Under the pieces are notes generated by a model. The model made no database searches, had not been told where the DNA came from, and was given only the letters and a program-made list of their open reading frames with translations. Position numbers and translations under genes: made by a program. From Actinoallomurus sp040655075 (GTDB lineage: Bacteria; Actinomycetota; Actinomycetes; Streptosporangiales; Streptosporangiaceae), in assembly GCF_040655075.1 (NCBI RefSeq), contig NZ_JBFAJC010000001.1, forward strand, positions 409,699 to 473,698: a stretch of DNA of 64,000 bases. Direction: 5' to 3'. This document shows positions 1 through 8,313 of the stretch, piece by piece; the stretch's first letter is position 1, and every line of letters starts with the position of its first letter.

Positions 1-600
1 CGTGACGCTGATCTCCTCCAGCGGGCGCAGGCCCCGCCGGATGGCCCTGGCCGCGAGGAGGGCCACCGCGGCCAGGGCGAGAAACGAGACGACGAACTCG
101 ACCCTGGCCAGGTGCCTGATCGCGCTGTCGGCGTCCTTGGTGGGAGTGCCGATGAGCAGGATCCGGCCGTTGCGGAGCCGGGAGACGCGGAGCCGCCAGT
201 CGGCCGAGGCGTGCAGGCCGCCGACCTTGTAGATCCGCGCGCCGTCGGGGTTCCGCGTCGTCACGGCCGCGGGGGTGGGGTGCGGCGGCATCGGCGGCCG
301 GTCCACCGCGGCCAGCGTCTGTACGACCTGGCCGTCCGCCGCGCGGATCTGCATGAAGGACGGGATCGTGCCGCTGGCGGCCAGTGCCTGGGCCACCCAC
401 GCGCCGTTCGGGCCCACCCGTACGGGGTCGGTGCGCGCCCCGAACGCCGCCTCCATCGCCATACCGACCACGTTGAGCTGCCGGTCGGTCCGGCGGACGA
501 TGTCGTGCCGCAGAGCCGCGAAGCTGCCCACCGCGGCGACCGCGAGGCCGGCCGCGAGCAGGACGAGCAGGGTGAGGATGAGCCGTCGGCGCAGGGACAT
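1..600 (-). CDS. Two-component sensor histidine kinase, N-terminal part (cut by window edge)
   Basis: The visible 200 residues are the sensor half of a membrane histidine kinase. A hydrophobic segment at about residues 7-28 follows the basic start MSLRRR. A periplasm-facing loop of about 140 residues comes next, then a second membrane segment at about 168-188 leads into RRGLRPLEEISV, the start of a HAMP linker. The H-box and ATPase domains lie beyond position 1. The start codon overlaps the stop of the response regulator gene by ATGA (598-602), so the two are translationally coupled. Kinase identity is inferred from this topology and the coupling, since no catalytic motif is in view. The ligand is unknown. 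Confidence 0.85.
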   Translation of the reverse strand, partial: MSLRRRLILTLLVLLAAGLAVAAVGSFAALRHDIVRRTDRQLNVVGMAMEAAFGARTDPVRVGPNGAWVAQALAASGTIPSFMQIRAADGQVVQTLAAVDRPPMPPHPTPAAVTTRNPDGARIYKVGGLHASADWRLRVSRLRNGRILLIGTPTKDADSAIRHLARVEFVVSFLALAAVALLAARAIRRGLRPLEEISVT

Positions 601-1298
601 CACGACGCCCGGGGCAGGCGAAGGACGTACCCGATGCGCGGCACCGTGTGGATCAGCGGGGGATCGACGGCGTCGACCTTGCGGCGCAGGTAGCTGATGT
701 AGGTCTGGACGACGCTGTCGTTGCCGCCGAAGTCGTAGTCCCAGACGTGGTCGAGGATCTGGCGCTTCGACAGCACCCGCCCGGCGTTGATGACGAGGTA
801 CCGCAGCAGCTTGAACTCGGTCGGCGTGAGCTCGAGCGGCGTACCGCCCCGGGAGACCTGATAGGCGTCCTCGTCGATCTCCAGGTCGGCGAAGGCGAGC
901 CGCGCCGCGGCTGCGTCGGGACGGCTCGTGCGGCGCAGCACGGCGCGGATCCGGGCGATGAGCTCCTCCAGGCTGAACGGTTTGGTGACGTAGTCGTCGC
1001 CGCCGACGGTCAGTCCGGCGATCTTGTCCTCGGTGGCGTCGCGGGCGGTCAGGAACACCACCGGGGCGTCACAGCCGTCCCGGCGCAGCCTGCGGCAGGT
1101 GTCGATCCCGGAGCCGTCCGGCAGCATCACGTCGAGCACGATGAGGTCCGGCCGGAACGCCGTGACCTGGGCGATGGCCTCGGTGCCCGTGCCCGCCACG
1201 GCCGGCTCGAATCCCTCGTACCGCAGCGCCGTGGCGACCAGATCGGCGAGGTAGGGCTCGTCGTCGACGACGAGCACCCGGATGGTGGGGTCCGTCAC
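600..1298 (-). CDS. OmpR/PhoB-family response regulator
   Basis: A 232-residue two-domain regulator. The receiver domain (about 5-118) has the acidic pair D12/D13, phospho-acceptor D56 in LIVLDVMLPDG, T84 and K106 in TKPF. The C-terminal winged helix (about 132-228) carries LTPTEFKLLRYL and the VVQTYISYLRRKVD recognition region. It is expected to take phosphate from the adjoining kinase and bind DNA as a dimer at tandem direct half-sites. Three such half-sites with 11-base spacing lie just upstream (1322-1350), between this operon and the divergent MMPL gene, which suggests autoregulation and control of the transporter. Confidence 0.95.
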   Translation of the reverse strand: MTDPTIRVLVVDDEPYLADLVATALRYEGFEPAVAGTGTEAIAQVTAFRPDLIVLDVMLPDGSGIDTCRRLRRDGCDAPVVFLTARDATEDKIAGLTVGGDDYVTKPFSLEELIARIRAVLRRTSRPDAAAARLAFADLEIDEDAYQVSRGGTPLELTPTEFKLLRYLVINAGRVLSKRQILDHVWDYDFGGNDSVVQTYISYLRRKVDAVDPPLIHTVPRIGYVLRLPRAS

Positions 1299-1321
1299 GG
1301 AGCCCAGTGTCGCGCGTCGTC

Positions 1322-1350
1322 CTGTGAGAACGCTGTGAGAATTCTGTGAC
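1322..1350. promoter_or_regulatory. Tandem 11-bp-spaced direct repeats, candidate response-regulator site
   Basis: CTGTGAGAA occurs at 1322 and 1333, and a third, shorter copy CTGTGAC starts at 1344; all are in the same orientation and 11 bp apart, about one helical turn. This is the arrangement usually bound by OmpR-family dimers. It lies between the regulator start (1298) and the MMPL start (1409). Confidence 0.6.
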
Positions 1351-1408
1351 AGGGAACTCCCAGAACGGGCACACGGCGCCCGAAGAGCGGGCTGCTGTCC
1401 TGACCGGC

Positions 1409-3064
1409 ATGGAAAGATTCTCCGGTTTCGTGCTGCGTCAGAAGCTCGCCGTGACGCTCACCTGGCTCGCGCTCGCCGTCGCGGGTGTTCTCGCGACGTC
1501 GCAGATCGGAGGGCGGCTCTCCGCACAGAACACCATGCCGGGACGCCCCTCGTACGAGACGAACGCGGCGATCGCGCGGACGTACGGCACCGGTGGGAGC
1601 GGCGACCCCCTCGTGCCGGTGATCGTCCTGCCCGCGGGGCGGACCGTCGACTCGCCGGGCGTCCGCGCTCAGGTCGGCCGGGCCTTCACGGCGGCGGCCA
1701 CGGCCGTGCACGGGCGCGCGGTCTCCTACGCCGACACCGGCGACCGGCGTCTCGTCGGGCGTGACGCCCGGACGACCTTCGGCTTCGTGTACATGCCGTC
1801 CGGCCAGGGCGGCGGGATGCGCGCCACCACCCCGACCGAGCCCGTCACGGCGGCGATGCGTGCGGCACTGCCTCCCGGCGCCACCCTTCGCGTCACCGGG
1901 ATGAGGCCGCTGGAGTCCGGCGGTGGCGGGTCGGGCCACGGCGTCAGCGTCCTGTCCGAGACGCTCGTCGGCGGGCTGGGCGCGCTCGCCGTGCTCGCGT
2001 TCGTCTTCGGCTCCCTGCTGGCCCTCGTGCCGCTGCTCATCGCCGCCTGTTCGATCCTGACGTCGTTCCTGGTCGTCTACGGGCTCACGGCGGTCACCGA
2101 CGTGAGCGTGATCGTCCAGTTCATCGTCGCGCTGATCGGCCTGGGCGTGGCCATCGACTACTCGCTGCTGCTGGTGACCCGATGGCGGGAGGAACAGGCC
2201 GCCGGGCATCAGGGCGACGAGGCGGTGCGCCGGGCGATGGCGACGGCCGGGCGCGCCATCGTGTTCAGCGGCGGAGCGGTCGCGATCGGCCTGGTCGCGA
2301 TGGTCGTCCTCCCGGTGCCGTTCCTGCGCAGCGTCGGGTACGGCGGGATCATCATCCCGGTGGTGAGCGTGGTCGCCGTCCTCACGCTGCTGCCGGTGCT
2401 GCTGGCGAGGTTCGGGTCACGGATCGACCGACCGCGGCTGCGCCGGGGCGGCGGGGCCGGGCGCGGCTGGACCGCCTGGGCGCGCGGCGTCGTCCGGTTC
2501 CGGTGGGCGGCGGTCGCGGTCTCCGGCGCCTTCCTCGGCGTCCTCGCCGTCGCGGCCCTCGGCCTGCACCTGGGCGACGCCGAGAGCGACGCCCTCGCCT
2601 CGTCCGGGCCCGCGTACGAGGGCCGGGCCGCCCTGGTGCGTGCCGGAGTGCCGACCGGCGTCCTCACCCCGATCGACGTCCTGGTGCCCAGGGGCGGGGA
2701 CCCGGAGGCGACGGCGGCGCGGCTCGCCCGGGTTCCGGGCGTCGTCACGGCCGTCGCCCCGGACACGCCCGCCTGGCGGCGCGACGGCACGGCGCTGGTC
2801 ACGGTGGTCCCCGCCGCCGAGGGCGGTTCCGCCGCCGGGAAGGACACGGCCCGCCGCGTCCGCGCCGCGGTGCCCGCCGGCACCGGGGTCGGCGGCACGG
2901 CCGCGATCGGCGTCGACTTCGCCGAGGCGGTCCCCGCCCTCGTGTCGCTGTTCGGCCGCTGGAACTGGTGGCTGCCCGGCTGGGCGGCCCGCGCGCTCCG
3001 TGTCCGCCCCGCCCCGCTCCCGCCCGAGCCCGCACGCGAGCCGGTGGCGGCCGGTCGCCTCTGA
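1409..3064 (+). CDS. MMPL/RND-family transporter lacking its second membrane domain
   Basis: Resembles actinomycete MMPL lipid/drug exporters: TM1 (KLAVTLTWLALAVAGVLA), a first external domain, then a five-helix block containing GVAIDYSLLLVTRWREE, the conserved GxxxDYxxxxxxRxxE signature, and TM7 with part of the second external loop. The family normally has 700 or more residues and two six-helix bundles; this protein has 551. After VGGTAAIGVDFAEAVP it jumps directly to ALVSLFGRWNWWLPGWAARALRV, which in homologues follows the last helix. TM8-12 are therefore missing by an in-frame internal deletion near 2925-2940, so transport activity is doubtful. ATG 1409 was chosen because the GTG at 1346 lies inside the regulatory repeats. 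It is divergent from the two-component genes. Confidence 0.85.
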   Translation: MERFSGFVLRQKLAVTLTWLALAVAGVLATSQIGGRLSAQNTMPGRPSYETNAAIARTYGTGGSGDPLVPVIVLPAGRTVDSPGVRAQVGRAFTAAATAVHGRAVSYADTGDRRLVGRDARTTFGFVYMPSGQGGGMRATTPTEPVTAAMRAALPPGATLRVTGMRPLESGGGGSGHGVSVLSETLVGGLGALAVLAFVFGSLLALVPLLIAACSILTSFLVVYGLTAVTDVSVIVQFIVALIGLGVAIDYSLLLVTRWREEQAAGHQGDEAVRRAMATAGRAIVFSGGAVAIGLVAMVVLPVPFLRSVGYGGIIIPVVSVVAVLTLLPVLLARFGSRIDRPRLRRGGGAGRGWTAWARGVVRFRWAAVAVSGAFLGVLAVAALGLHLGDAESDALASSGPAYEGRAALVRAGVPTGVLTPIDVLVPRGGDPEATAARLARVPGVVTAVAPDTPAWRRDGTALVTVVPAAEGGSAAGKDTARRVRAAVPAGTGVGGTAAIGVDFAEAVPALVSLFGRWNWWLPGWAARALRVRPAPLPPEPAREPVAAGRL

Positions 3065-3120
3065 CCAGGCCGCGGACCGGCTGGGCCGTTGGTTCGGCGG
3101 GTCGTTGGTTCGACGGGTCG

Positions 3121-3756
3121 TTAGTTCGGCGCTGCGCCCGTACCGTCGGCGGCCCTCCGGCCGGTGGCCGACGGCCAGGCATGGAGGGCCGCCTCGGCGA
3201 TCCGCTCCAGGTCGGTCCTTGTGGCGCCGTCGCGGGCCTGGGCGGACATGCCCTGGATGACGGCTGAGCAGAAGGTCGCCAGGGCATGAGCGTCGGTGCG
3301 GGCGGGAAGCTCTCCCGCCCGCACGGCGGCGGCGATCTTGTCTTCGAGCGCGCGGGTTCCCGCAGCGCGCAGGTCGCGTAGATGGGCCGCGATGTCGGCG
3401 GACTGCGGGGAACAGTTGGTCGCCGCGGTGATCAGGAGGCAGCCGCGCGGGCGATCAGGCCTGGTGTAGGCGGCCGCCGCCTCACGCAGCAGGCGTTCGA
3501 CGGCGTCGCGGGCGTTCGGCTCCTCGGCCAGCGCGCGCTGCGTGAAGGCGCCGTAGGTGCGGATGTAGCGGTCGAGCGACTCGAGGAACAGGGCCCGCTT
3601 GTCGCCGAAGGCGGCGTACAGGCTGGCCGCCCCGATGCCGAGTGCGCTGGTGAGCAGGGCGATCGAGGTCGCGTCGTAGCCGTGCTCCCAGAACACGGCG
3701 ATGGCGCCCTCAAGAGCCTTGTCGCGGTCGAACGACCGGGGCCGTCCCGTTCTCAT
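3121..3756 (-). CDS. TetR-family transcriptional repressor
   Basis: A 211-residue TetR-type protein. The N-terminal HTH (about residues 8-55) reads ALEGAIAVFWEHGYDATSIALLTSALGIGAASLYAAFGDKRALF, and a helical ligand-binding domain follows with GCLLITAATNCSP. It is divergent from the ABM gene at 3835, with a perfect 16-bp inverted repeat between them that is the likely operator for both. Upstream on its own strand a TATAGA box sits only 8 bases before the ATG, so the transcript is probably nearly leaderless. Confidence 0.93.
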   Translation of the reverse strand: MRTGRPRSFDRDKALEGAIAVFWEHGYDATSIALLTSALGIGAASLYAAFGDKRALFLESLDRYIRTYGAFTQRALAEEPNARDAVERLLREAAAAYTRPDRPRGCLLITAATNCSPQSADIAAHLRDLRAAGTRALEDKIAAAVRAGELPARTDAHALATFCSAVIQGMSAQARDGATRTDLERIAEAALHAWPSATGRRAADGTGAAPN

Positions 3757-3771
3757 GCCGCAATTCTATAG

Positions 3772-3813
3772 CGATCGTTCGAGAAGTGGGTTAGCGTACT
3801 TCTCGAACGATCG
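3772..3813. promoter_or_regulatory. Perfect 16-bp inverted repeat, TetR operator
   Basis: The arms CGATCGTTCGAGAAGT (3772-3787) and ACTTCTCGAACGATCG (3798-3813) are exact complements around a 10-base spacer. The left arm overlaps the promoter of the TetR gene and the right arm lies upstream of the ABM gene. The symmetry and divergent setting fit an autoregulatory TetR operator. Confidence 0.8.
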
Positions 3814-3834
3814 TTACAGAAGTGAGGAGCGCAC

Positions 3835-4137
3835 ATGGTGACCGTGGGACTTTTCATCCGGGTCGAGGCCAAGCCGGACAAGGTCGCCGAGGTCGAGGAG
3901 AAGTTGAAGGAGGTGGTGGACATCGTGCGCAAGGAGGGGAAGGCGGTCGTCTGGTTCGCGCTGCGGCTCGGGCCGACGACGTTCGCCATCTACGACGCGT
4001 TCGCCGACGACGCCGACCGTAAGGCTCACCTGGAGGCGAACGGCCCGGCGCTGCGCGAGGCCGGTGCGGAGCTGTTCGTCGGGTCGCCCTCGATCGATCA
4101 CATCGACGTCGTCGCGGCCCTGCTCCCCGGCGAGTGA
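3835..4137 (+). CDS. Antibiotic biosynthesis monooxygenase (ABM) domain protein
   Basis: A 100-residue single-domain ferredoxin-like protein of the ABM superfamily: TVGLFIRVEAKPDKVAEVEEKL, then TTFAIYDAFADDADRKAHL and a C-terminal strand. Members are small cofactor-free oxygenases or detoxifying enzymes acting as dimers; the substrate cannot be read here. A GGAG ribosome site lies 8 bases before ATG 3835. Expression is probably controlled by the divergent TetR. A strong hairpin follows the stop. Confidence 0.85.
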   Translation: MVTVGLFIRVEAKPDKVAEVEEKLKEVVDIVRKEGKAVVWFALRLGPTTFAIYDAFADDADRKAHLEANGPALREAGAELFVGSPSIDHIDVVAALLPGE

Positions 4138-4160
4138 CCGGACGCGGCGAGAGATGACCG

Positions 4161-4191
4161 CCTGCCGCACGCCGGGGCGGCGTGCGGCAGG
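4161..4191 (+). terminator. Hairpin terminator after ABM gene
   Basis: A perfect 13-bp stem, CCTGCCGCACGCC (4161-4173) and its complement (4179-4191), closes a 5-base loop 23 bases after the stop codon. There is no T-tract, as is common in actinomycetes. Confidence 0.65.
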
Positions 4192-4236
4192 CGTCGGCAC
4201 GACACCGCACGATCAGGCCCACCCTGGAGAGACCTC

Positions 4237-5061
4237 ATGAGAACGGCACACGTCAACGACATCGAGATCGAGTACGACGTCATCGGCCGAGGCGAACCAC
4301 TGCTGCTCATTCACGGCTCCAACCTCGCCACGGGGCTCGCGCCGCTGGCGGCCGCGCTGGCCGTCGAGGCCCCGCCACTCCGGCTCGTGCGCTACCACCG
4401 GCGCGGGATGGCCGGGAGCGGCGGACGAGGCGAACCGATGGGCATCCGACAGCAGGCCGACGACGCCCTCGGCCTGCTCGACGCCCTCGGCCTGCCGTCC
4501 GTGCACCTGCTGGGCTACTCCTACGGAGCCGTGATCGCCCTTGAGGCCGCACTCTCGGCACCCGCCCGCGTACGAAGCCTGGCACTCCTCGAACCGATCC
4601 TGACCGAGGTGCCATCGTGGACGTCGTTCAAGGCCGGCATGGAACCCGTCATGAGCCGCTACGCCGCCGGCGACATGGCCGGCGCGGTGACCACGACGTT
4701 CGCCGGCCTCGGAGGTTCAGACTGGCGGGAGCTGGTATCGACCGCCGGCCCGGACGCCCTTGACCTGGCGGTGCGTGACACCGAGCTCTTCTACCGCGTA
4801 GAGTGGCCGGCCTTCACCACCTGGACGCTGGACGAGACACGCGCCGCCGCCGTGAAGAGCCCGGTGCTGTCGGTGATGGGGACCCGGAGCGGGCCCTTTT
4901 TCAAAGAAGGCCGGGATCTCCTGCATCAGCGCTTCGCCCAGTGCGCGGACGCCGACATCCCCGACGCGAACCACCTGCTGCAGCTCCAAGCACCCGAGTT
5001 GATCGCCGCCGCGGTCGCGGACTTCCTCCAGCAGCGCTCACCACTGGATCCAGCATCCTGA
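4237..5061 (+). CDS. Alpha/beta hydrolase
   Basis: A 274-residue alpha/beta-hydrolase fold protein. The oxyanion strand LLLIHGSNLA is at about 23-32, and the nucleophile elbow LLGYSYGA places S95 as the catalytic serine. The late His is probably in DANHLLQLQAPE near residue 246. It resembles the lipase/haloperoxidase-like hydrolases common in actinomycetes; the substrate is unknown. GGAGAG lies 6 bases before ATG 4237. The terminator hairpin between it and the ABM gene suggests a separate transcript. Confidence 0.9.
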   Translation: MRTAHVNDIEIEYDVIGRGEPLLLIHGSNLATGLAPLAAALAVEAPPLRLVRYHRRGMAGSGGRGEPMGIRQQADDALGLLDALGLPSVHLLGYSYGAVIALEAALSAPARVRSLALLEPILTEVPSWTSFKAGMEPVMSRYAAGDMAGAVTTTFAGLGGSDWRELVSTAGPDALDLAVRDTELFYRVEWPAFTTWTLDETRAAAVKSPVLSVMGTRSGPFFKEGRDLLHQRFAQCADADIPDANHLLQLQAPELIAAAVADFLQQRSPLDPAS

Positions 5062-5110
5062 CCGCTCGCCGGGGACCCTGAACCCGCGCCCTTTCCGGCC
5101 GGTCGCCGCG

Positions 5111-5191
5111 GACACCGCCCGCGTGGGGTCAGCCGGGCCCACTACGAGGCTAAGAGGACCGGCGCCCGCCTGACACCGCCCGCGGGGTCAG
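5111..5191. repeat. Pair of about 20-bp direct repeats
   Basis: GACACCGCCCGCGTGGGGTCAG (5111-5132) recurs with two bases missing at 5172-5191. The second copy runs into the stop codon of the RNA repair gene and forms a small stem from CTGAC and GTCAG. Possibly two terminator-like units. Confidence 0.5.
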
Positions 5192-8100
5192 GGGAGCGTC
5201 GGCACCTCGCCGCATCCGGCCCACTCAACACCGACGCCGCGCAGCGTCGAGGCCCAGGGGCCGGCGATCGCGGCGAGCCCGGTGGCGTCCGGGGGCCTGC
5301 GGCCCAGCCCCACCGCGAAGCGCGCCGACCCCGGTCCCGTCTCGTACGGCCGGGGCCAGGCATGCGCGTCCGCGATCCCCGCGTGCTCCAGCGCGGCGAG
5401 CAGGGCCCGGACCCGGCCTCGCACGCGGCCGAGCGTCACGCCGAACTCCTCCGTCGGCGTCTCTCGTACGGTGATGACTGCCCACGCGGCGTGCCGCCGG
5501 TGCATCGGCGGAGGCGACAGGAGCCCGGCCGGCAGCTCCTGGTCGGTCCTCGTCTCCTCCAGCATCTCCCAGACTCGGTACAGCTCCCGCGTCAGGAGAT
5601 CCCGCCCGCCATCGCCGACCTGGTCGGCGCACGACCGGACGGGAGCGGTCGGGGTCATGATCCGGACGGCCGCCGGCACCACCGGATCCGGCTCAGGCTG
5701 GTCCGGCCCGGATCCTGGCACACACTGGTTTGGCCCGGATCCCGGCGCGGGCTGATCCGGTCCCGATCCCGGCTCGGGCTGGTCCGGGCGGAGCAGGACC
5801 GGGTGCCGCCAGTCCCAGGCGGCCCAGGTGCCGAAGAAGTGGCGGAGCAGGTCGCCCTCGGGGAGGTCCCCCGCCTCCCGGACCGTGCGCGCCGCCAGGA
5901 TCGTCCAGGCCAGGCCGGGCAGGCCGCCGAACGGAGCCGAGTCCAGGCCGCGTGCCTTCGCCCATGCCTTCACCTGCCGGGCGAGCCCGGTGAACCGGTC
6001 CCGGTGCCCGCCGACCGCAGCCAGGACGGCGTCGGCGTCGCTGACGGCGCTCAGCGCGATCGCGGACGCCTCGTCCAGTTCCGCGCGGCGTGCCACGGCC
6101 TCGGCCGGGGCGACGCTCCCCGCGGCGACCACCATCAGATCGACGTCCAGCCCGGCGTATCGGAACCGGAGACCGGGTACCCGAGCGCCGGTCACGTGCC
6201 GCATCCCGGTCGACTCCGGCAGCGCCGCCGTCACACGCGCCCGGACGTCCGCCGGGTCGGGCGCCCCCGGCAGCGCCGCCACCACGTCCAGGTCCGCGCC
6301 GGTCAGGGTACAGCCCATGCGCCGGGACCCGACGACCTCGACGACGCCCTCCGCCAGCGCGGCACGGAGCCGCTCCAAGACCGGCTCGACCGCGCGCAGC
6401 CAGGTCGGGGCGGTGCGCGGGTTGGTTTCGTCTGCCCGGGTCGGCGTGGTGCGCGGGTCGGTTTTGGCCGTCCGGGCCGGGGCGGTGCGCGGGTTGGTCT
6501 CGACTGTCCGGGTCGGCGTGGTGCGCGGATCGGCTTCGGCCGTCCGGGTCGGTTCGGCTTGCCGGTTGGTCTCGACCGTCAGCACCGACGCGTTCCCGGG
6601 GCGCCGCTCGGGCGACGTTCCCTGGCCGTTCACGAGGGGCGGTCCGTCGTCGAGCCAGTGGATCTCGCCCGTTCCCAGGGCGATGGTCGCCCTGGGGCGC
6701 ATCGGCTCGTCGCCCCGGCGTGACAGCAGCATGAGCTCGCCGACGTGGGCGGACACGCCATCGAGCCGTGCGGTGCAGCGGGCGATGAGACGTTCCGCCT
6801 CCCGCGTCCTTCCCAGCGTCAGGTGGGGGACATGACTCTCGCCCCGGCAGCGCGGGAACGCGCGCTCCAGCGCCTCGCGCAGATCCGCCCAGGGGGCCGC
6901 TCCACCCGCGGCCGGATCGAGCCATACCGTCGCGTCGTCCCGGTGGTGGAAGGCGCGGACGCCCTCGAGCCGCGCCGTGAACGGGGCGGTCGCGGCCACG
7001 GCGGCGGACAGCAGTGGCGCCGCCCGGTCGAACTCCGACTCCGGTACGAAGCCGAACATCAGGGTGACGTGCGGTGGCCACCGGTCGAACCGAGGGTCGT
7101 GTTCCCGGCGGATCTCCTGGATCGTCGGCCGTACGTCCTCCGGCGGGATCCACACCACCGCCGTCCGCGCCGTCGGCCGTACGTCGGACAGGCCGGGGGA
7201 CGGCTGCGCCCCGTCGGCGGCGACGTCGGCGGCGACGCCGTAGTGGTCCGACGGGAACAGGCCATCCGGCGTCATCGGGGAGTCTCCGCGAAGACGCGCG
7301 GCGGTGGCGCGAAGGGCGGAGCCGCTCAGGAACACCCGGTCGAGCCGGGACGCCCGGCCGGAGAGCGACGACACGGCGGCCAGCGGATTGGCCGCCGGGT
7401 CGAAGGTCACGGCCGGGTCGGCGGGGCCGTGGACCTCGATCCAGGCGTCCCGAACGCCGAGTATGCCGGCGAGGCCGGTACCGCCGTCGTTGAAGTCGCC
7501 GAGGAGGACGATGTCCCCGTCCACGCCGGCCAGGACCTCGGCGAGCCGCGCGAGCTCCGCCTCGCGCCGGGCGGGGCCGTTCTCGGCGTGGTCGCTGGTC
7601 AGATGGGTCGCCGCCACGACGACCGGCCCGGCGGCGGACTCCACGGTGACGGCCGCGACGCCCTTGTGCGGGCCGAGAACGTGCAGGCCCGCCTCGCGTA
7701 CGGGCAGGCGGCTGAGCAGGAGGAGCCCGGTCTCATCGACGTCGGGCCCCGCCGGATCGGCGCCCAGCGCGTAGCCGGAGCGGATCCAGGGGGCCCGCAG
7801 CAGCAGGTCGAGCAGACCGGCCTCGACCTCCTGGAGCGCGATGACGTCCGCGTCGGCCTGTTCGAGGGACTCCAGCAGCAGCGGCCGGCGGCGGGCGGTG
7901 TCGATGCGGTCGGCGTCGTAGCGGTCCCACAGGGTGTTCCACGTCAGCACCCGCAGGCCGGCCGGCGCCGGGCCGGCCGGTACGGGCTCGGCCGGACGCC
8001 AGCCCGCGACGGGGTCCCACGCCACCGGCGTCCTGGCGGTGAAGAACGGCGCCCGGAGTCTGCGGGCCTCCCGCACGCGGCCGGCCGGTGACGCGTCGAC

Positions 8101-8313
8101 CCGGTCCACTCCCGCGCGACGGTCCCAGACGACCTCGCCGTCGGCCTCGATGAAGAGGATCCGGTGCCACGGGACGTCGCCGCCCGGCACGAACGCGGGC
8201 AGCGGGACGCGCTTGGGCGCGGCCCCGCGGACGTTGATCCCCAGCAGGAACCGCGCGGGGTCGAAGCGCGGGTCCCAGCGGATCCGGTGGTAGATCTCCT
8301 CACTGGTACGCAC
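5188..8313 (-). CDS. Four-domain RNA repair protein: MJ1316-EEP-2H-nucleotidyltransferase
   Basis: A 1041-residue fusion. Residues 1-75 are an MJ1316/DUF504 domain (EEIYHRIRWDP, PWHRILFIEADGEVVWDRR). Residues 119-363 are an endonuclease/exonuclease/phosphatase domain with TWN 124-126, QEVE 161-164, GDFN 272-275 and SDHYG 355-359. Residues 383-555 are a 2H (LigT-like) phosphoesterase with HVTL 415-418 and HLTL 497-500. A linker of four 12-residue repeats follows (about 590-640). From 642 on comes a eukaryote-type nucleotidyltransferase: GS 662-663, D674/D676, D723/D725, and a late RIMTPTAP segment like that of poly(A) polymerases, interrupted by PDQPEPGSG repeats. The GTG at 8313 with AGGAG upstream is preferred to longer starts; it overlaps the ligase gene by 14 bases. 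Predicted to process damaged RNA ends. Confidence 0.9.
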   Translation of the reverse strand: MRTSEEIYHRIRWDPRFDPARFLLGINVRGAAPKRVPLPAFVPGGDVPWHRILFIEADGEVVWDRRAGVDRVDASPAGRVREARRLRAPFFTARTPVAWDPVAGWRPAEPVPAGPAPAGLRVLTWNTLWDRYDADRIDTARRRPLLLESLEQADADVIALQEVEAGLLDLLLRAPWIRSGYALGADPAGPDVDETGLLLLSRLPVREAGLHVLGPHKGVAAVTVESAAGPVVVAATHLTSDHAENGPARREAELARLAEVLAGVDGDIVLLGDFNDGGTGLAGILGVRDAWIEVHGPADPAVTFDPAANPLAAVSSLSGRASRLDRVFLSGSALRATAARLRGDSPMTPDGLFPSDHYGVAADVAADGAQPSPGLSDVRPTARTAVVWIPPEDVRPTIQEIRREHDPRFDRWPPHVTLMFGFVPESEFDRAAPLLSAAVAATAPFTARLEGVRAFHHRDDATVWLDPAAGGAAPWADLREALERAFPRCRGESHVPHLTLGRTREAERLIARCTARLDGVSAHVGELMLLSRRGDEPMRPRATIALGTGEIHWLDDGPPLVNGQGTSPERRPGNASVLTVETNRQAEPTRTAEADPRTTPTRTVETNPRTAPARTAKTDPRTTPTRADETNPRTAPTWLRAVEPVLERLRAALAEGVVEVVGSRRMGCTLTGADLDVVAALPGAPDPADVRARVTAALPESTGMRHVTGARVPGLRFRYAGLDVDLMVVAAGSVAPAEAVARRAELDEASAIALSAVSDADAVLAAVGGHRDRFTGLARQVKAWAKARGLDSAPFGGLPGLAWTILAARTVREAGDLPEGDLLRHFFGTWAAWDWRHPVLLRPDQPEPGSGPDQPAPGSGPNQCVPGSGPDQPEPDPVVPAAVRIMTPTAPVRSCADQVGDGGRDLLTRELYRVWEMLEETRTDQELPAGLLSPPPMHRRHAAWAVITVRETPTEEFGVTLGRVRGRVRALLAALEHAGIADAHAWPRPYETGPGSARFAVGLGRRPPDATGLAAIAGPWASTLRGVGVEWAGCGEVPTLP
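5684..5787. repeat. 27-bp coding minisatellite (PDQPEPGSG repeats)
   Basis: Four units, the first partial, begin near 5684, 5707, 5734 and 5761 with a 27-bp period and encode variants of PDQPEPGSG in the C-terminal part of the nucleotidyltransferase. Confidence 0.8.
6405..6556. repeat. 36-bp coding minisatellite (12-residue linker repeats)
   Basis: GTGCGCGG recurs exactly at 6413, 6449, 6485 and 6521. The 36-bp period encodes alternating TNPRTAPAR and ADPRTTPTR units in the linker between the 2H and nucleotidyltransferase domains. Confidence 0.85.

Noticed and set aside
5362..8091. Long open frames on the plus strand opposite the RNA repair gene (for example 5362-6723, 6745-8091)
   Set aside because: They are Arg/Gly/Pro-rich antisense frames created by high third-position GC. 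The minus-strand frame carries complete EEP, 2H and nucleotidyltransferase motifs.
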